Shown piece by piece: positions 17,662 to 26,714 of a stretch of 64,000 nt of DNA. Each line of letters starts with the position of its first letter. The stretch's first letter is position 1. The notes below the pieces were generated by a model, which had not been told where the DNA came from, did not search any database, and saw only the letters and a list, made by a program, of their open reading frames with translations. This DNA is from Pseudodesulfovibrio nedwellii. GTDB lineage: Bacteria > Desulfobacterota > Desulfovibrionia > Desulfovibrionales > Desulfovibrionaceae. A program made the position numbers and the translations under genes. Location: NCBI RefSeq assembly GCF_027923765.1, contig NZ_AP026709.1:3213501-3277500 (forward strand), read 5' to 3'.

Positions 17662-20007
17662 TCAAATCACTACGCATCGATTTCGGCCACTGTTTTTGGC
17701 TTTGTAGAGGGCATCATCGGCTCGCTTGAGTAACGTTTCGATAGTTTCATCTTTTTCGTGAATTTCCGTTATTCCGATGCTGATGGTGTAAGAGATGGAA
17801 TGGCCATGTGTCTTTACACTTTCCTGCTCGATAAGTTGACGGAGTCTTTCAGCGGTCTTTTCTCCGGCAACGATGTTTGTTTGAGTCAGGGCGGCCATGA
17901 ATTCTTCTCCACCAACTCTGCCGAAGACATCCGTGGTACGCAAAGTGATTTTACACAGGGTTACCAAAGCCTTTAGGATCTCATCGCCTGCCGGGTGCCC
18001 GTAGGTGTCGTTGATCCTTTTAAAATGATCGATATCCAAGGAGAGCAGGACCATTGAGGTATTGTACCGTTTGCATCGTTCGAACTCAGCAGTCAGGCGT
18101 TCCATGAAATAACGTCGGTTGTGCGCTTCGGTCAGTGGGTCTGTAGAGGCCAGTCTGCGCAATTCGTTTTCCATTTGGCGCTGTTTGGTGATATCTCTGT
18201 TTACCCCGATCATGCGCTGAGGAATACCCTGACTATCGGTTTGGATAAGGCCAGCAGTTTGGATGACATGGATACTGTTGTCGGGGTGAATTATTCTGAA
18301 TTCAAAGTCGATATGCCCCTTCTGTTCTATGCAAGTGGCGAGTTGACGTTCTACTTCTACGAGATCCTCGGGATGAACACGCGATTTCCACGCTTCGTAC
18401 ATCCCGCTGAATTCATCAGGGCCGACGTTGTATAATTCCTTCATCTTTTGGTCCCAATGCAGGTCATCAGTGGCGAGGTCCCATTCCCAGATGCCGATGT
18501 TGCCGGCATTTGTGGCCAAAGCCAGTCTGTCGGCTACAACCCGGAGAGCCTCTTCGTTGGATTTGAGATCTGTCATGTCGCGGGCTTCGACGGAAATGTA
18601 GTCGATTTTATTTCCGTCCATGGACACCGGGTGATAGGTCACGGCCATGTATCGTTTGCCTGCTGCCGGTAAATCGAGCCAGGATTCTACCCGAGCAGTT
18701 TCTCCTGCTAATGCTTTGTCCATATTGGCTTTGGATACTTGTTCATAAACTTCAGGGCCGACTAACTCCTTGATGCTTTTGCCGATGATATCTTTCCGTT
18801 CTTTTTTGAACATTTTCAGATATGAATTATTGACGATCTTATACACGCCATTGCGATCAACAAGGGAGATGAGGTCGGGTGTGGTCGCGACGATGCGTTC
18901 ATAGCGAATCAAGGCTGTCTTTGCCTGTTCCCGCTCCCTGTCTTTTTTGACGAGATTGATGTTCAGGATTGCGAGTTCCTGATTGACCTCTTCCAGTTTG
19001 GCTGTACGCCGTTTGACCTTTTCTTCCAGTTCTTCGTGAGCCGCTTGGAGCTCCGCGTTAGACCTATGGCGTTGGATGATACCCCAGATTCCGTCCATGA
19101 CGAGTTGCACCTGACGGATGTCTTCCTCTTCATAGTCAGAGTCCTTGTTGCCGACCCCGGCAAGCATGACGATGCGGTCATCATCAAATATTGGGACATT
19201 TGCGTGGTTCCGTATGTATATATGTCCTTCAGGGTATCCTTTTTTTTCAGGATGATTTTGATAATCGTTGACGATGACAGCCTTGCGCTGTCTGACTGCA
19301 TCAGCCCACATGCCAACCCCGTCCACGGACTGCCCCTGCAGATTCCGTTCGATTGCACATTGCTTCATGACGGATGTTGACCATGCATGGAGTGTCAGCT
19401 CTGTCTCGCCGCGATTCAGGAAATAGATGTACCCGATGTCACTTGCGGACACTTTGGTGATCGCTTCCAGTGCAAAATTGAGGATTTCTTTTTCAGACCG
19501 ATTGGTCATCTCGGAAATGGTGTACAGTGCTTCAAAGCGGATCTCGGCAAGTTCAATTTCCTTAAGAGCCCGGCGGTGTTCCGTTATGTCGAAAAAAGAA
19601 GCTAGTGCCGCTGGTTTTCCATTGTATTCAATCGGTCGAGCATTGACACTGACCCATATAGTACTTCCGTCCATACGGGTGAGCGAAAGATGATGGTCTC
19701 TGATGGGCTGATCATTTTTGATACGGCTTCTCAGGTGCTCTCTGTCTGCCGGGTTGTTATAGAAGGAACCTGTATCACTTCCTTGAAGATCGGAGGGCGT
19801 ACATCCCATTATCATGGCGGCTTCGCTGTTGCATGCGATGATGTCGCCCGTCAGGGAAATAACGGCCATGCCACCGGGCGTCTTTTCAAAAATCAGCCGA
19901 TGAATAGTGCCGTCCAATTCATTCTTCATGAGTCCCAGATGTTTTTCCAGTTCGGCGACACGCTCTTGGGCAGCATCATATTTTTGTTGTAAATTCTTAT
20001 TGGCCAT
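17662..20007 (-). CDS. PAS/GAF sensor diguanylate cyclase
   Basis: 781 aa. In order: N-terminal coiled coil, PAS (about 40-150), GAF (about 155-315; FEALYTISEMTNRSEKEIL), a coiled coil (EEKVKRRTAKLEEVNQELA), PAS (about 365-480), PAS (about 495-615; IGIWEWDLATDDLHWDQKMK) and GGDEF (about 620-780) with active-site RVGGEEF. RTTD sits just before it, the RxxD inhibitory I-site, so product inhibition is likely. No membrane helix is seen; it is a cytoplasmic c-di-GMP synthase with unknown signals. The GAF contains HANVPIFDDDRIVMLAGVGN, a pattern common in these sensors. Confidence 0.9.
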   Translation of the reverse strand: MANKNLQQKYDAAQERVAELEKHLGLMKNELDGTIHRLIFEKTPGGMAVISLTGDIIACNSEAAMIMGCTPSDLQGSDTGSFYNNPADREHLRSRIKNDQPIRDHHLSLTRMDGSTIWVSVNARPIEYNGKPAALASFFDITEHRRALKEIELAEIRFEALYTISEMTNRSEKEILNFALEAITKVSASDIGYIYFLNRGETELTLHAWSTSVMKQCAIERNLQGQSVDGVGMWADAVRQRKAVIVNDYQNHPEKKGYPEGHIYIRNHANVPIFDDDRIVMLAGVGNKDSDYEEEDIRQVQLVMDGIWGIIQRHRSNAELQAAHEELEEKVKRRTAKLEEVNQELAILNINLVKKDREREQAKTALIRYERIVATTPDLISLVDRNGVYKIVNNSYLKMFKKERKDIIGKSIKELVGPEVYEQVSKANMDKALAGETARVESWLDLPAAGKRYMAVTYHPVSMDGNKIDYISVEARDMTDLKSNEEALRVVADRLALATNAGNIGIWEWDLATDDLHWDQKMKELYNVGPDEFSGMYEAWKSRVHPEDLVEVERQLATCIEQKGHIDFEFRIIHPDNSIHVIQTAGLIQTDSQGIPQRMIGVNRDITKQRQMENELRRLASTDPLTEAHNRRYFMERLTAEFERCKRYNTSMVLLSLDIDHFKRINDTYGHPAGDEILKALVTLCKITLRTTDVFGRVGGEEFMAALTQTNIVAGEKTAERLRQLIEQESVKTHGHSISYTISIGITEIHEKDETIETLLKRADDALYKAKNSGRNRCVVI

Positions 20008-20042
20008 ACATACGTCCGGTTGAGCTGTTGGTGTGCGTCGGG

Positions 20043-21185
20043 CTATATCTTTTGGGACACAGGAAGGAGTATGGTGAACGATGTCTTTCCATCACCGGAT
20101 ACGAAATGCACCTCTCCTTGAAGATATTTTTCAGTGAGTAGTTTTGTGACATAGTTTCCCAATCCTCTGTCTCGGGATTTTGTGGAAATGTATCATTTGA
20201 ACATCTGCTCGCGGATAATGGAAGGGATCTCTCCAGAGTTAGTCATTGAGATGGAAGGCCTTCCGTCATCCAGATAATTGCATTCCAGGGTGATTGTATC
20301 CGGGGAGCCTTCACTCGCCTCCAATGCATTGGACAACATATTGCGAATGACGTGCCCTAGCAGTCGTTTATCGCTTGTGAGCGTTTTGGTTTTAATGAGA
20401 ATGTCGACACCATTGTCCTGCATGTTCCTGAGAGCACATTCTTTGGCTATTATTTTATTGAAAAAAGGTTCTGCCGCGAAAGTCTCAAAATCCGGTTCCA
20501 GTTTTCCTTCTTCGGCTGCGGCTACATCTCTGGAATAGAGGACGTCCCTGAGTGTTCGTTGTGAGGATTCTATGAGTAGTTGAAACAGACCTGAGTCTTG
20601 AGGGTCGGCTTCTATCAGCTCAGAGAGAGTGGCGATACCACCTACGCCGTTGATAAGCCCGTGATGAAATGTACGGTTGAGGTAACGGAGTTTGAGTTCA
20701 TGACTTATATCGATGGTAAAGGCCAAGGTCATTGGCTTTCCCTCAAACTCAATGGGCTTGGTGTAAACTTGGAGGTCCAGTGGTTCTTCAGAGCCATGAG
20801 CGAGACGGACCATACGACATTCCTTGCAGTCGCTCGTCCCTTCCAGACTTTTGATGATTGCCTGTGCGGCTCCGCATATGTGGCAGAATTCCGAGCAACC
20901 GCAACCGGCTTTGACCAATTGTGAGTTGACACAGTTCAATGCCTCGCCGGGGCGTAAGCCGATGACATCTTCTCGTCGCTGCTTGAGCGCGAGTTTTTGG
21001 AATGCTTTGTTGCAGTGTACTATTTGCCTGTGTTTGTTGATGACGGTCATGCCCATGGGAACAGCATCAAACCAGGAAAGCATTGGTTCTTGCGTAAGTT
21101 TATCAGAAATATGACGGATGGTTTCTTGGGAGTCTCGTTGAGGGGTGGCATAGTGAGTGAAGAGTTCTGCCCCTATAGTCGTCAT
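20043..21185 (-). pseudogene. PAS-histidine kinase with in-frame UGA in the ATPase domain
   Basis: The ATG at 21185 opens a 330-codon frame ending in a TGA at 20193-20195. It encodes a PAS domain with a Cys-rich insert (GCGCSEFCHICGAAQ, CKECRM), an H-box-like FHHGLINGVGG and an N-box MLSNALEAS. After the TGA the same frame continues for 49 codons to a TAG at 20043 and encodes the rest of the ATPase domain: YISTKSRDRGLGNYVTKLL and FTILLP. Relatives usually carry Arg at the TGA position (F-RSFSTK type), so CGA to TGA is the simple explanation. The downstream part is undecayed, so the change is recent or UGA is read through. A weak SECIS-like hairpin at 20161-20179 leaves Sec insertion possible. 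Confidence 0.6.
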
Positions 21186-21362
21186 TATTCTGTCCTTGTT
21201 TGGAAACTTCGGCAAGGTGTGTCGTCCTCTTTGACTCTTTAATCAAATAGTACGGGATTTATTAGTCAGGTCAACACTCTCAGAGTGATTATATTGTAAA
21301 GGGCACAAAAATAAAGAGAGGGCGACATAGCGCCCTCTCTTTAGATTATGAGTGTATTCGGA

Positions 21363-22748
21363 TTACTTTTTGCCGAAGATCTCCACAGGTCTCGTGGTAT
21401 CACCGCCCGTATTCGGGAAGTCGGGATACTTATAGGCCTTGGTGTTGGTCTCGATTAGATGACGCGCTTCTTCCATGAATTTGTTGTAGCGATGTTTGCA
21501 TTCATAGAATCCGTGCCACCATGCGTAGTCCGGGGCCATCATGGCAGAACCCATGCGAGCACGACGGCCTTCATGATGCCAGAGTTCGTAGTACTCGACT
21601 TCCAGCCCTTCATCGAAGAACTTGGACTTATCAAGCAGACCCTTTTCGTACAATTCGTCGAGGACCTTCTTGGCTGGTTTGAAGTATGCTTCGTTGTATT
21701 CTTCAACAGCCTTGTCGGTTTGGGCGTAATGGTCATCGATCCATGCCGTACCATGGCATTGCCTGCAGATGTCTTTCATCTTGTCGCGTTCAACTTTCCA
21801 ATCGGTTCCCGATGGGAACGGTTTGAAGTCCTGCGGACGAACGGTCAGCGGGGCTTGAAGTTCCCAGGAGAGACGTTCAGTCACATCATGGGTGGTCGGC
21901 TGTTTGCCTGCACCTGACATATGACAGGACGCACAGGTCGGAGCACGGTAATCCACACCGGGGGTCCATGCGCCGGGAGCAGAGTCAAAGTTATACTCGT
22001 GCTTGAAGGCTTGATAGATGTCGCCGTGTTTTGATTCGTTGTAGATTTCGATTTGTGGATGGTCTGGGCCGAGATGGCATTGGCCGCAGGTTTCTGGTTT
22101 GCGAGCTTCCATAACCGAGAAACGATGGCGAGTATGACAGCTGGTACAGCTACCAAGGCTTCCATCGAGGTTCAGGCGACCGACACCTACGTTGGGCCAA
22201 GTTGTCGGATCGAGTTTGCCGTCCTTCATTTTGAGCACGGTGCCGTGACAGTAGTAACAACCTGTCTTGCGTTCGTTGTCGGAATTCATGCCTTTGTTCA
22301 GCCATGGGTCAAGCTTCCACATGATCTCAATGGTGTTGGCGTGTTTGCTCTTGGCGTATTGTTTGGCTTCATCAGGATGACAGCGAGAGCAGTCTTTAGG
22401 TGTGACGGGAGAGGCGATAGGGACGAAATACTGTTTTTCACCCATGGGCATATCACCCTTGGAGTAGTATTTTTCATGGTCTACCGCGATGTCCTGATCG
22501 CCGGGTTCGGCCTGGTGGCAGTCCAGGCAGGTAATCCCAGCCGATGCATGACGGCTCATTGCCCAGTCTGCAAAGATGCCGGGAGTTTCCTGTTTATGAC
22601 ATTCGATGCAAGCTGTGCCCTGAGGCGGTATGGCTCGGTCCATGCGGAATTCCCGTACTTTGGGGAAATTCTGTGCCCCGGCCACAGCAATGGACAGGAG
22701 CATGACCGCCATGATCATGGCGAGAAAGAGACTCAGTCGTCTATGCAT
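21363..22748 (-). CDS. Octaheme c-type cytochrome, hydroxylamine oxidoreductase (HAO)-like
   Basis: 461 aa from the ATG at 22748, which follows an AAAGGAGG site; a longer frame has no such site. The signal peptide is MHRRLSLFLAMIMAVMLLSI and then AVAGAQ. Eight CxxCH motifs are seen: CIECH, CLDCH, CSRCH, CYYCH, CTSCH, CGQCH, CASCH, CRQCH. There is no CxxCK, so it is not NrfA. The spacing and the long C-terminal helical region (WWHGFYECKHRYNKFMEEAR) fit HAO-family proteins; in anaerobes these are thought to reduce nitrite or hydroxylamine rather than oxidise it. The adjacent NrfH/NapC gene supports the reductive direction. It acts in the periplasm. Confidence 0.85.
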   Translation of the reverse strand: MHRRLSLFLAMIMAVMLLSIAVAGAQNFPKVREFRMDRAIPPQGTACIECHKQETPGIFADWAMSRHASAGITCLDCHQAEPGDQDIAVDHEKYYSKGDMPMGEKQYFVPIASPVTPKDCSRCHPDEAKQYAKSKHANTIEIMWKLDPWLNKGMNSDNERKTGCYYCHGTVLKMKDGKLDPTTWPNVGVGRLNLDGSLGSCTSCHTRHRFSVMEARKPETCGQCHLGPDHPQIEIYNESKHGDIYQAFKHEYNFDSAPGAWTPGVDYRAPTCASCHMSGAGKQPTTHDVTERLSWELQAPLTVRPQDFKPFPSGTDWKVERDKMKDICRQCHGTAWIDDHYAQTDKAVEEYNEAYFKPAKKVLDELYEKGLLDKSKFFDEGLEVEYYELWHHEGRRARMGSAMMAPDYAWWHGFYECKHRYNKFMEEARHLIETNTKAYKYPDFPNTGGDTTRPVEIFGKK

Positions 22749-22761
22749 TCCAAACCCTCCT

Positions 22762-23334
22762 TTAGATACCCAAGTTCGGCAGCCCTGTCGCCCGGTAAGG
22801 AGCGGCGAACTGCTTGTAGTCGTAGAATTGCCTGTCTTTGTGCACGAGGTCTCGATGGCAGTCGGTGCAGCGGTACTCTTCGCCTCCATTGGCATAGAGA
22901 ACCCTGCGATGTGCCAGCATGGCCCCTCGCTTGTCAGGCATGTGCAGCAGGTTGCGATGGCATTTCATGCATTGGTCATTTTTCATTGTTGACCAGATGC
23001 GCTTCTTCATGACGGTTCGATCATAGCTTTCGGCTCCGCCCGTAAAGTGGGCGAAAACGTCTTTTAGTCCGTGAGCTGTCTTGGCAAAGAAGAAATCGTA
23101 TGTGTCCTGTGGTGCAGGCAAGTGGCAGTCCATACAGTCGGCCACGAAGCCTTGCTCATTGTTGACATGGGTCGATGTCTTCCAGGCCATGACCGCCGGG
23201 CGGATTTCATGACAAGAGCCGCAGAACTCCGGGGTCGAAGTCCTGACCATGGTGTAGTAAGTCATACTGAAGAGCGGAAATGCGATCAGAATGCCGCACA
23301 AAACCAACAGAATCGACTTGGTTTTTCGCTCCAT
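22762..23334 (-). CDS. NapC/NrfH-type tetraheme quinol dehydrogenase
   Basis: 190 aa with one N-terminal membrane anchor (SILLVLCGILIAFPLFSMTY) and four CxxCH motifs (CGSCH, CMDCH, CMKCH, CTDCH), the size and pattern of NrfH/NapC proteins that pass electrons from menaquinol to periplasmic reductases. A strong AGGAGG site precedes the ATG. It ends 13 bp before the octaheme gene, so the two probably form a quinol-linked reductase, as with NrfH and NrfA. Confidence 0.9.
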   Translation of the reverse strand: MERKTKSILLVLCGILIAFPLFSMTYYTMVRTSTPEFCGSCHEIRPAVMAWKTSTHVNNEQGFVADCMDCHLPAPQDTYDFFFAKTAHGLKDVFAHFTGGAESYDRTVMKKRIWSTMKNDQCMKCHRNLLHMPDKRGAMLAHRRVLYANGGEEYRCTDCHRDLVHKDRQFYDYKQFAAPYRATGLPNLGI

Positions 23335-23724
23335 ACCTCCTCCTGGTTGCAGTACATCCTTTCAGGACCAAATGCCCCCGGTCCAGAAAAGAGGGATACG
23401 ACCAAACTAACAAATTCAGAGGGAAAAGCCATTACATTTTTGTGTTTTTCGCATGAACATTGATTCATGTGATTTCTCATTGATTTCACAACAGGATGTT
23501 TTGACAAAACACTCATCGTAAAAAGAACGAGTTCTGTACATGAATGGCCGTTTTTGAATCAGGGGAAAATAATTATTTGTCCATTTGTCTCCATGTGCAT
23601 GAAGGGCGTTTATAGTGAGAGCATGTTGTTGTCCTTTTGTGACATTATAATAGGTAACAATTACAACCTATGCCATGAATGGAGAGTCTGTGCAGGCCTA
23701 ATGTAAGGAAATGGGGAGAGAGGT
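23335..23724. other. Divergent intergenic region, cytochrome pair and chemoreceptor
   Basis: 390 bp without a gene. It must hold promoters for the minus-strand cytochrome operon and the plus-strand chemoreceptor. An inverted TGTGA-N13-TCACA lies at 23468-23490; its spacer is too long for a standard CRP/FNR or HcpR site. Otherwise the region is A+T-rich and featureless to the eye. Confidence 0.5.
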
Positions 23725-25749
23725 ATGAAGAATATTAAATTGAGTGTGAAATTGATTGGTGGGTTTATCGCGACAGCTCTTATTACTCTAGTTGTCGGTG
23801 TTATCGGGTATGTTGAGCTTGATTCTATGGAAGAACATGTCGTTACCCTTGGTGAAAAAAGCATGCCGAAAGTAGAAGCCCTTCTACAGATGGAATCCCA
23901 TTTGAATTCAGCGATGGTAGGTATGCGTACTTTGATGTCTCCGGGGCTTGATGAGGCGATGCGGAAGTCTCAGTATGAAGTACTTGCCACAAATCGGGCT
24001 GCCTATGGTGAAAATTTCAAAGTTTATTCCACACTGGACCGCTCCCCTCAAGAGGAGCAGTTGAGTAAGGCGTTTCTTGCCGAAGTTGGTGCGTGGTCTA
24101 AGAGTAACAATCAAGCGGTTGAGACATCAAAGAAGTTATTGGCACTCGATATTCTTAATCCTGAACAGTACATGAAGAATCTATGGTTATTTACGAGTGA
24201 TCATTACCAGTTGGCTGCCAAGGTCGGTGAATTGCTTGCTGCCGGAAGTTCGTTTGAGGGAGGGGATGACCCTGCTCAATGTCGTTTTGGTCAATGGCTG
24301 GCTTCATATACAACAACAAATCCTGAAATTGCCAAGATATTGAAAGAGGTGCGTAAGCCTCATGATCATTTCCATCAGGCTGTCGCCAGAATCAAAGAAG
24401 CGAGCAGACAAGGGCAAAATGGTGAAGCTTTTGAAGCGTATGAAGGGCAGATGATGCCGGCTGCTGAAGACGTTTTCGGGTATTTCGATAAGCTTCGCGA
24501 ATCAGCGCAACTGTCTGTTACCACCTTCGATGAAATGACCAAAGTCCTTATGGGTGAGTCCGCTGTTGGTCAGGAAAAGACCATGAATGTGATGGACAAG
24601 CTGGTTAAATTCAATTTGGAAGAATCCGACCGATCTGTTCATGAAGCTGAAGCCGGAGCTGAATCTGCCAAATTGTTGGCCGTAGTAGGAGTGATTGTGG
24701 GTGTCGTCATAGCCTTGTTCCTCGGTATACTTTTGACGCGTGGCATCACCGGACCGATTTTCAAGGGCGTTACTTTTGCTCAGGAAATGGCGAATGGCAA
24801 CTTTTCCGAAAAGCTTGATGTTGTTCAGAAGGATGAGATCGGTGATCTGGCTAATGCCTTGAATGAAATGGTCGATAAATTGCGGGGCGTGGTTCAGGAA
24901 GTTCAATCAGCCTCTGATAATGTAGCCTCAGGCAGTGAAGAAATGTCTTCTTCATCCCAGAGTCTGTCTCAGGGGGCTACCGAGCAGGCTGCCTCCATTG
25001 AGGAGGTGTCTTCCTCCATGGAAGAGATGGGGGCCAATGTTCGTCAGAGCGCGGACAATGCACAACAAACGGAAAAGATATCGAAACAAGCTGCTGTGGA
25101 TGCCCGGAAGGGTGGTGATGCTGTCTTGCAGACCGTTCAGGCCATGAAGGATATTGCCGAAAAGATTTCCATTATTGAGGATATCGCCCGGCAGACCAAT
25201 CTGCTTGCTTTGAACGCGGCGATTGAAGCAGCTCGAGCTGGTGAACATGGTAAAGGTTTTGCTGTTGTGGCCGCAGAAGTTAGAAAGCTTGCCGAGCGAT
25301 CCGGGACTGCTGCCTCAGAAATTAGCGAACTTTCGTCCTCAAGTGTGCAGGTGGCTGAAGGGGCTGGTGAAATGTTGCAGAAAATTGTCCCTGATATTCA
25401 AAAAACGGCTGAATTGGTTCAAGAAATTACCGCCGCATCCAATGAACAGGATGCTGGAGTTGGTCAAATCAACACGGCTATTCAGCAGTTGGATCAGATC
25501 ATTCAGCAGAATGCCGCGGCTTCCGAGGAGATGGCCTCGACTTCTGAGGAGTTATCTGGTCAGGCCACACAGATGCAGATGACCATGGGCTTTTTTAAAA
25601 TAGGTCAAATCGGTGGAGCAGCTCCCCGTTCCACGGCCGTAGCTTCTGCTTCACGCAAGCCTCAGGCCTTGCCACAAACTTCTCCAAAGGTTTCTGCGAG
25701 TCGAGGCGTTGATATGAACATGGATGACGAGGATTTTGAGCGTTTTTAA
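23725..25749 (+). CDS. Methyl-accepting chemotaxis protein with CZB-like sensor segment
   Basis: 674 aa. TM1 is at about 8-30 ([19 protein letters not shown]), a sensor region at 31-310, TM2 at about 312-335 ([20 protein letters not shown]), then HAMP and a long methyl-accepting coiled coil with the hairpin tip [20 protein letters not shown] and [17 protein letters not shown]. Within the sensor region, [10 protein letters not shown] followed by [14 protein letters not shown] resembles the zinc-binding CZB motif, which is more often C-terminal and cytoplasmic. Zinc or redox sensing is therefore possible. A GGGGAGAGAGG site precedes the ATG. Confidence 0.9.
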   Translation: MKNIKLSVKLIGGFIATALITLVVGVIGYVELDSMEEHVVTLGEKSMPKVEALLQMESHLNSAMVGMRTLMSPGLDEAMRKSQYEVLATNRAAYGENFKVYSTLDRSPQEEQLSKAFLAEVGAWSKSNNQAVETSKKLLALDILNPEQYMKNLWLFTSDHYQLAAKVGELLAAGSSFEGGDDPAQCRFGQWLASYTTTNPEIAKILKEVRKPHDHFHQAVARIKEASRQGQNGEAFEAYEGQMMPAAEDVFGYFDKLRESAQLSVTTFDEMTKVLMGESAVGQEKTMNVMDKLVKFNLEESDRSVHEAEAGAESAKLLAVVGVIVGVVIALFLGILLTRGITGPIFKGVTFAQEMANGNFSEKLDVVQKDEIGDLANALNEMVDKLRGVVQEVQSASDNVASGSEEMSSSSQSLSQGATEQAASIEEVSSSMEEMGANVRQSADNAQQTEKISKQAAVDARKGGDAVLQTVQAMKDIAEKISIIEDIARQTNLLALNAAIEAARAGEHGKGFAVVAAEVRKLAERSGTAASEISELSSSSVQVAEGAGEMLQKIVPDIQKTAELVQEITAASNEQDAGVGQINTAIQQLDQIIQQNAAASEEMASTSEELSGQATQMQMTMGFFKIGQIGGAAPRSTAVASASRKPQALPQTSPKVSASRGVDMNMDDEDFERF

Positions 25750-25773
25750 TAGTGTCTATTACGTCAAGAATTA

Positions 25774-25808
25774 GGCTTCTACCTTACGGTAGGGGCCTTT
25801 TCTTTTTT
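25774..25808 (+). terminator. Terminator of the chemoreceptor gene
   Basis: Hairpin GGCttCTACC-TTAC-GGTAGgGGCC followed by a long T-rich run (TTTTCTTTTTTTT). Confidence 0.8.
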
Positions 25809-25907
25809 TTGTGGTCAGCGACAGAAAGTTTTCTTTTTTGAAGACTTGTCATACAGTATAAATTATTCGGTAGGAGAGAGGAGTGACAGTTATTTTGTGA
25901 GGCGTAT

Positions 25908-26639
25908 ATGCGTTTTATTTCTTTTATTCTCGCATTTTCCATTTTTGTAGTCCCTTCTTTTGCGGCAGACATATCACAGCCATATACGATTGCGTGTTAC
26001 CATATCCCCTTACTTGTCGACGACGAAGAACATGGTGCTTTTATAGAGCTTTTTAAGGAAGCGGCTCAGAGAGCCGATATTCATTATACCATGCGTTTGG
26101 TCCCGGCAAAGCGGGCTATGCGGTATTTTGAAGATGGTGATGTCATAGGGATTATCCCGGCGTTACAGCCTACTCTCGCCCTTGATGCGGCATTGACTCG
26201 GCAGATTTTTTCCAAACAGGTGCACGCGTTTGTGAGAAGCGGCGATTCAATTCCCAAAAATGTTGATTCTTTGGAAGGGAAACGAATTGGTTTGACGCGA
26301 GGTTTTGCTTATCCACGTGCAATTTTGATGAATGAAAATATCGATATCGATTATGCCGATACGACAGAGGGCAGTTTGTTGAAGCTGTTTGAGGGGCGGA
26401 TTGATGCTGTTGTTGCCGATGGGTACACGGCACTATATGCCATTGAGAAAGTGGGATTGTCCGGTTTTCATTATGATCTTTCCGTCATTCTTGACGAGCA
26501 ACCTGTATATATCGCTTTTCAACCTTCAGATGAAGGGAGGGAGCTGGCTCGGAAAATTTCTCTCGCTCTTACATCAATGGAGTCGGATGGGACGATGGGG
26601 AAGATCCTCCCTGACATTACAGGGAATTATCGTAAATAG
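25908..26639 (+). CDS. Periplasmic family-3 solute-binding protein, orphan
   Basis: 243 aa. A signal peptide (MRFISFILAFSIFVVPSFAA) precedes an SBP_bac_3-type fold: YTIACYHIPLLVDDEEHGAF, LVPAKRAMRYFEDGDV and LEGKRIGLTRGF. No ABC permease or ATPase gene is near, as is common for such proteins in this group; it may feed a transporter elsewhere or act as a sensor partner. The preceding gene is a chemoreceptor. The ligand is unknown. Confidence 0.8.
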   Translation: MRFISFILAFSIFVVPSFAADISQPYTIACYHIPLLVDDEEHGAFIELFKEAAQRADIHYTMRLVPAKRAMRYFEDGDVIGIIPALQPTLALDAALTRQIFSKQVHAFVRSGDSIPKNVDSLEGKRIGLTRGFAYPRAILMNENIDIDYADTTEGSLLKLFEGRIDAVVADGYTALYAIEKVGLSGFHYDLSVILDEQPVYIAFQPSDEGRELARKISLALTSMESDGTMGKILPDITGNYRK

Positions 26640-26663
26640 ATTGTTGAAGAATATTTTTGTCAA

Positions 26664-26697
26664 AAAAAAGGCCCGCGCTTCTGCACGGGCCTTTTTA
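26664..26697. terminator. Bidirectional terminator between converging genes
   Basis: AAAAAAGGCCCG ... CGGGCCTTTTTA at 26664-26697, serving the plus-strand solute-binding gene and the minus-strand glutamate-synthase-like gene. Confidence 0.85.
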
Positions 26698-26714
26698 TAG
26701 TTTGAATGACGGTA

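Noticed and set aside
21363-22748. NrfA nitrite reductase
   Set aside because: Eight hemes and no CxxCK motif; NrfA has five hemes with a CxxCK (or CxxCH) active site.
23468-23490. TGTGA-N13-TCACA as a CRP/FNR/HcpR site for the cytochrome operon
   Set aside because: The spacer is 13 nt; CRP/FNR-type sites need 4-8 nt between half sites.
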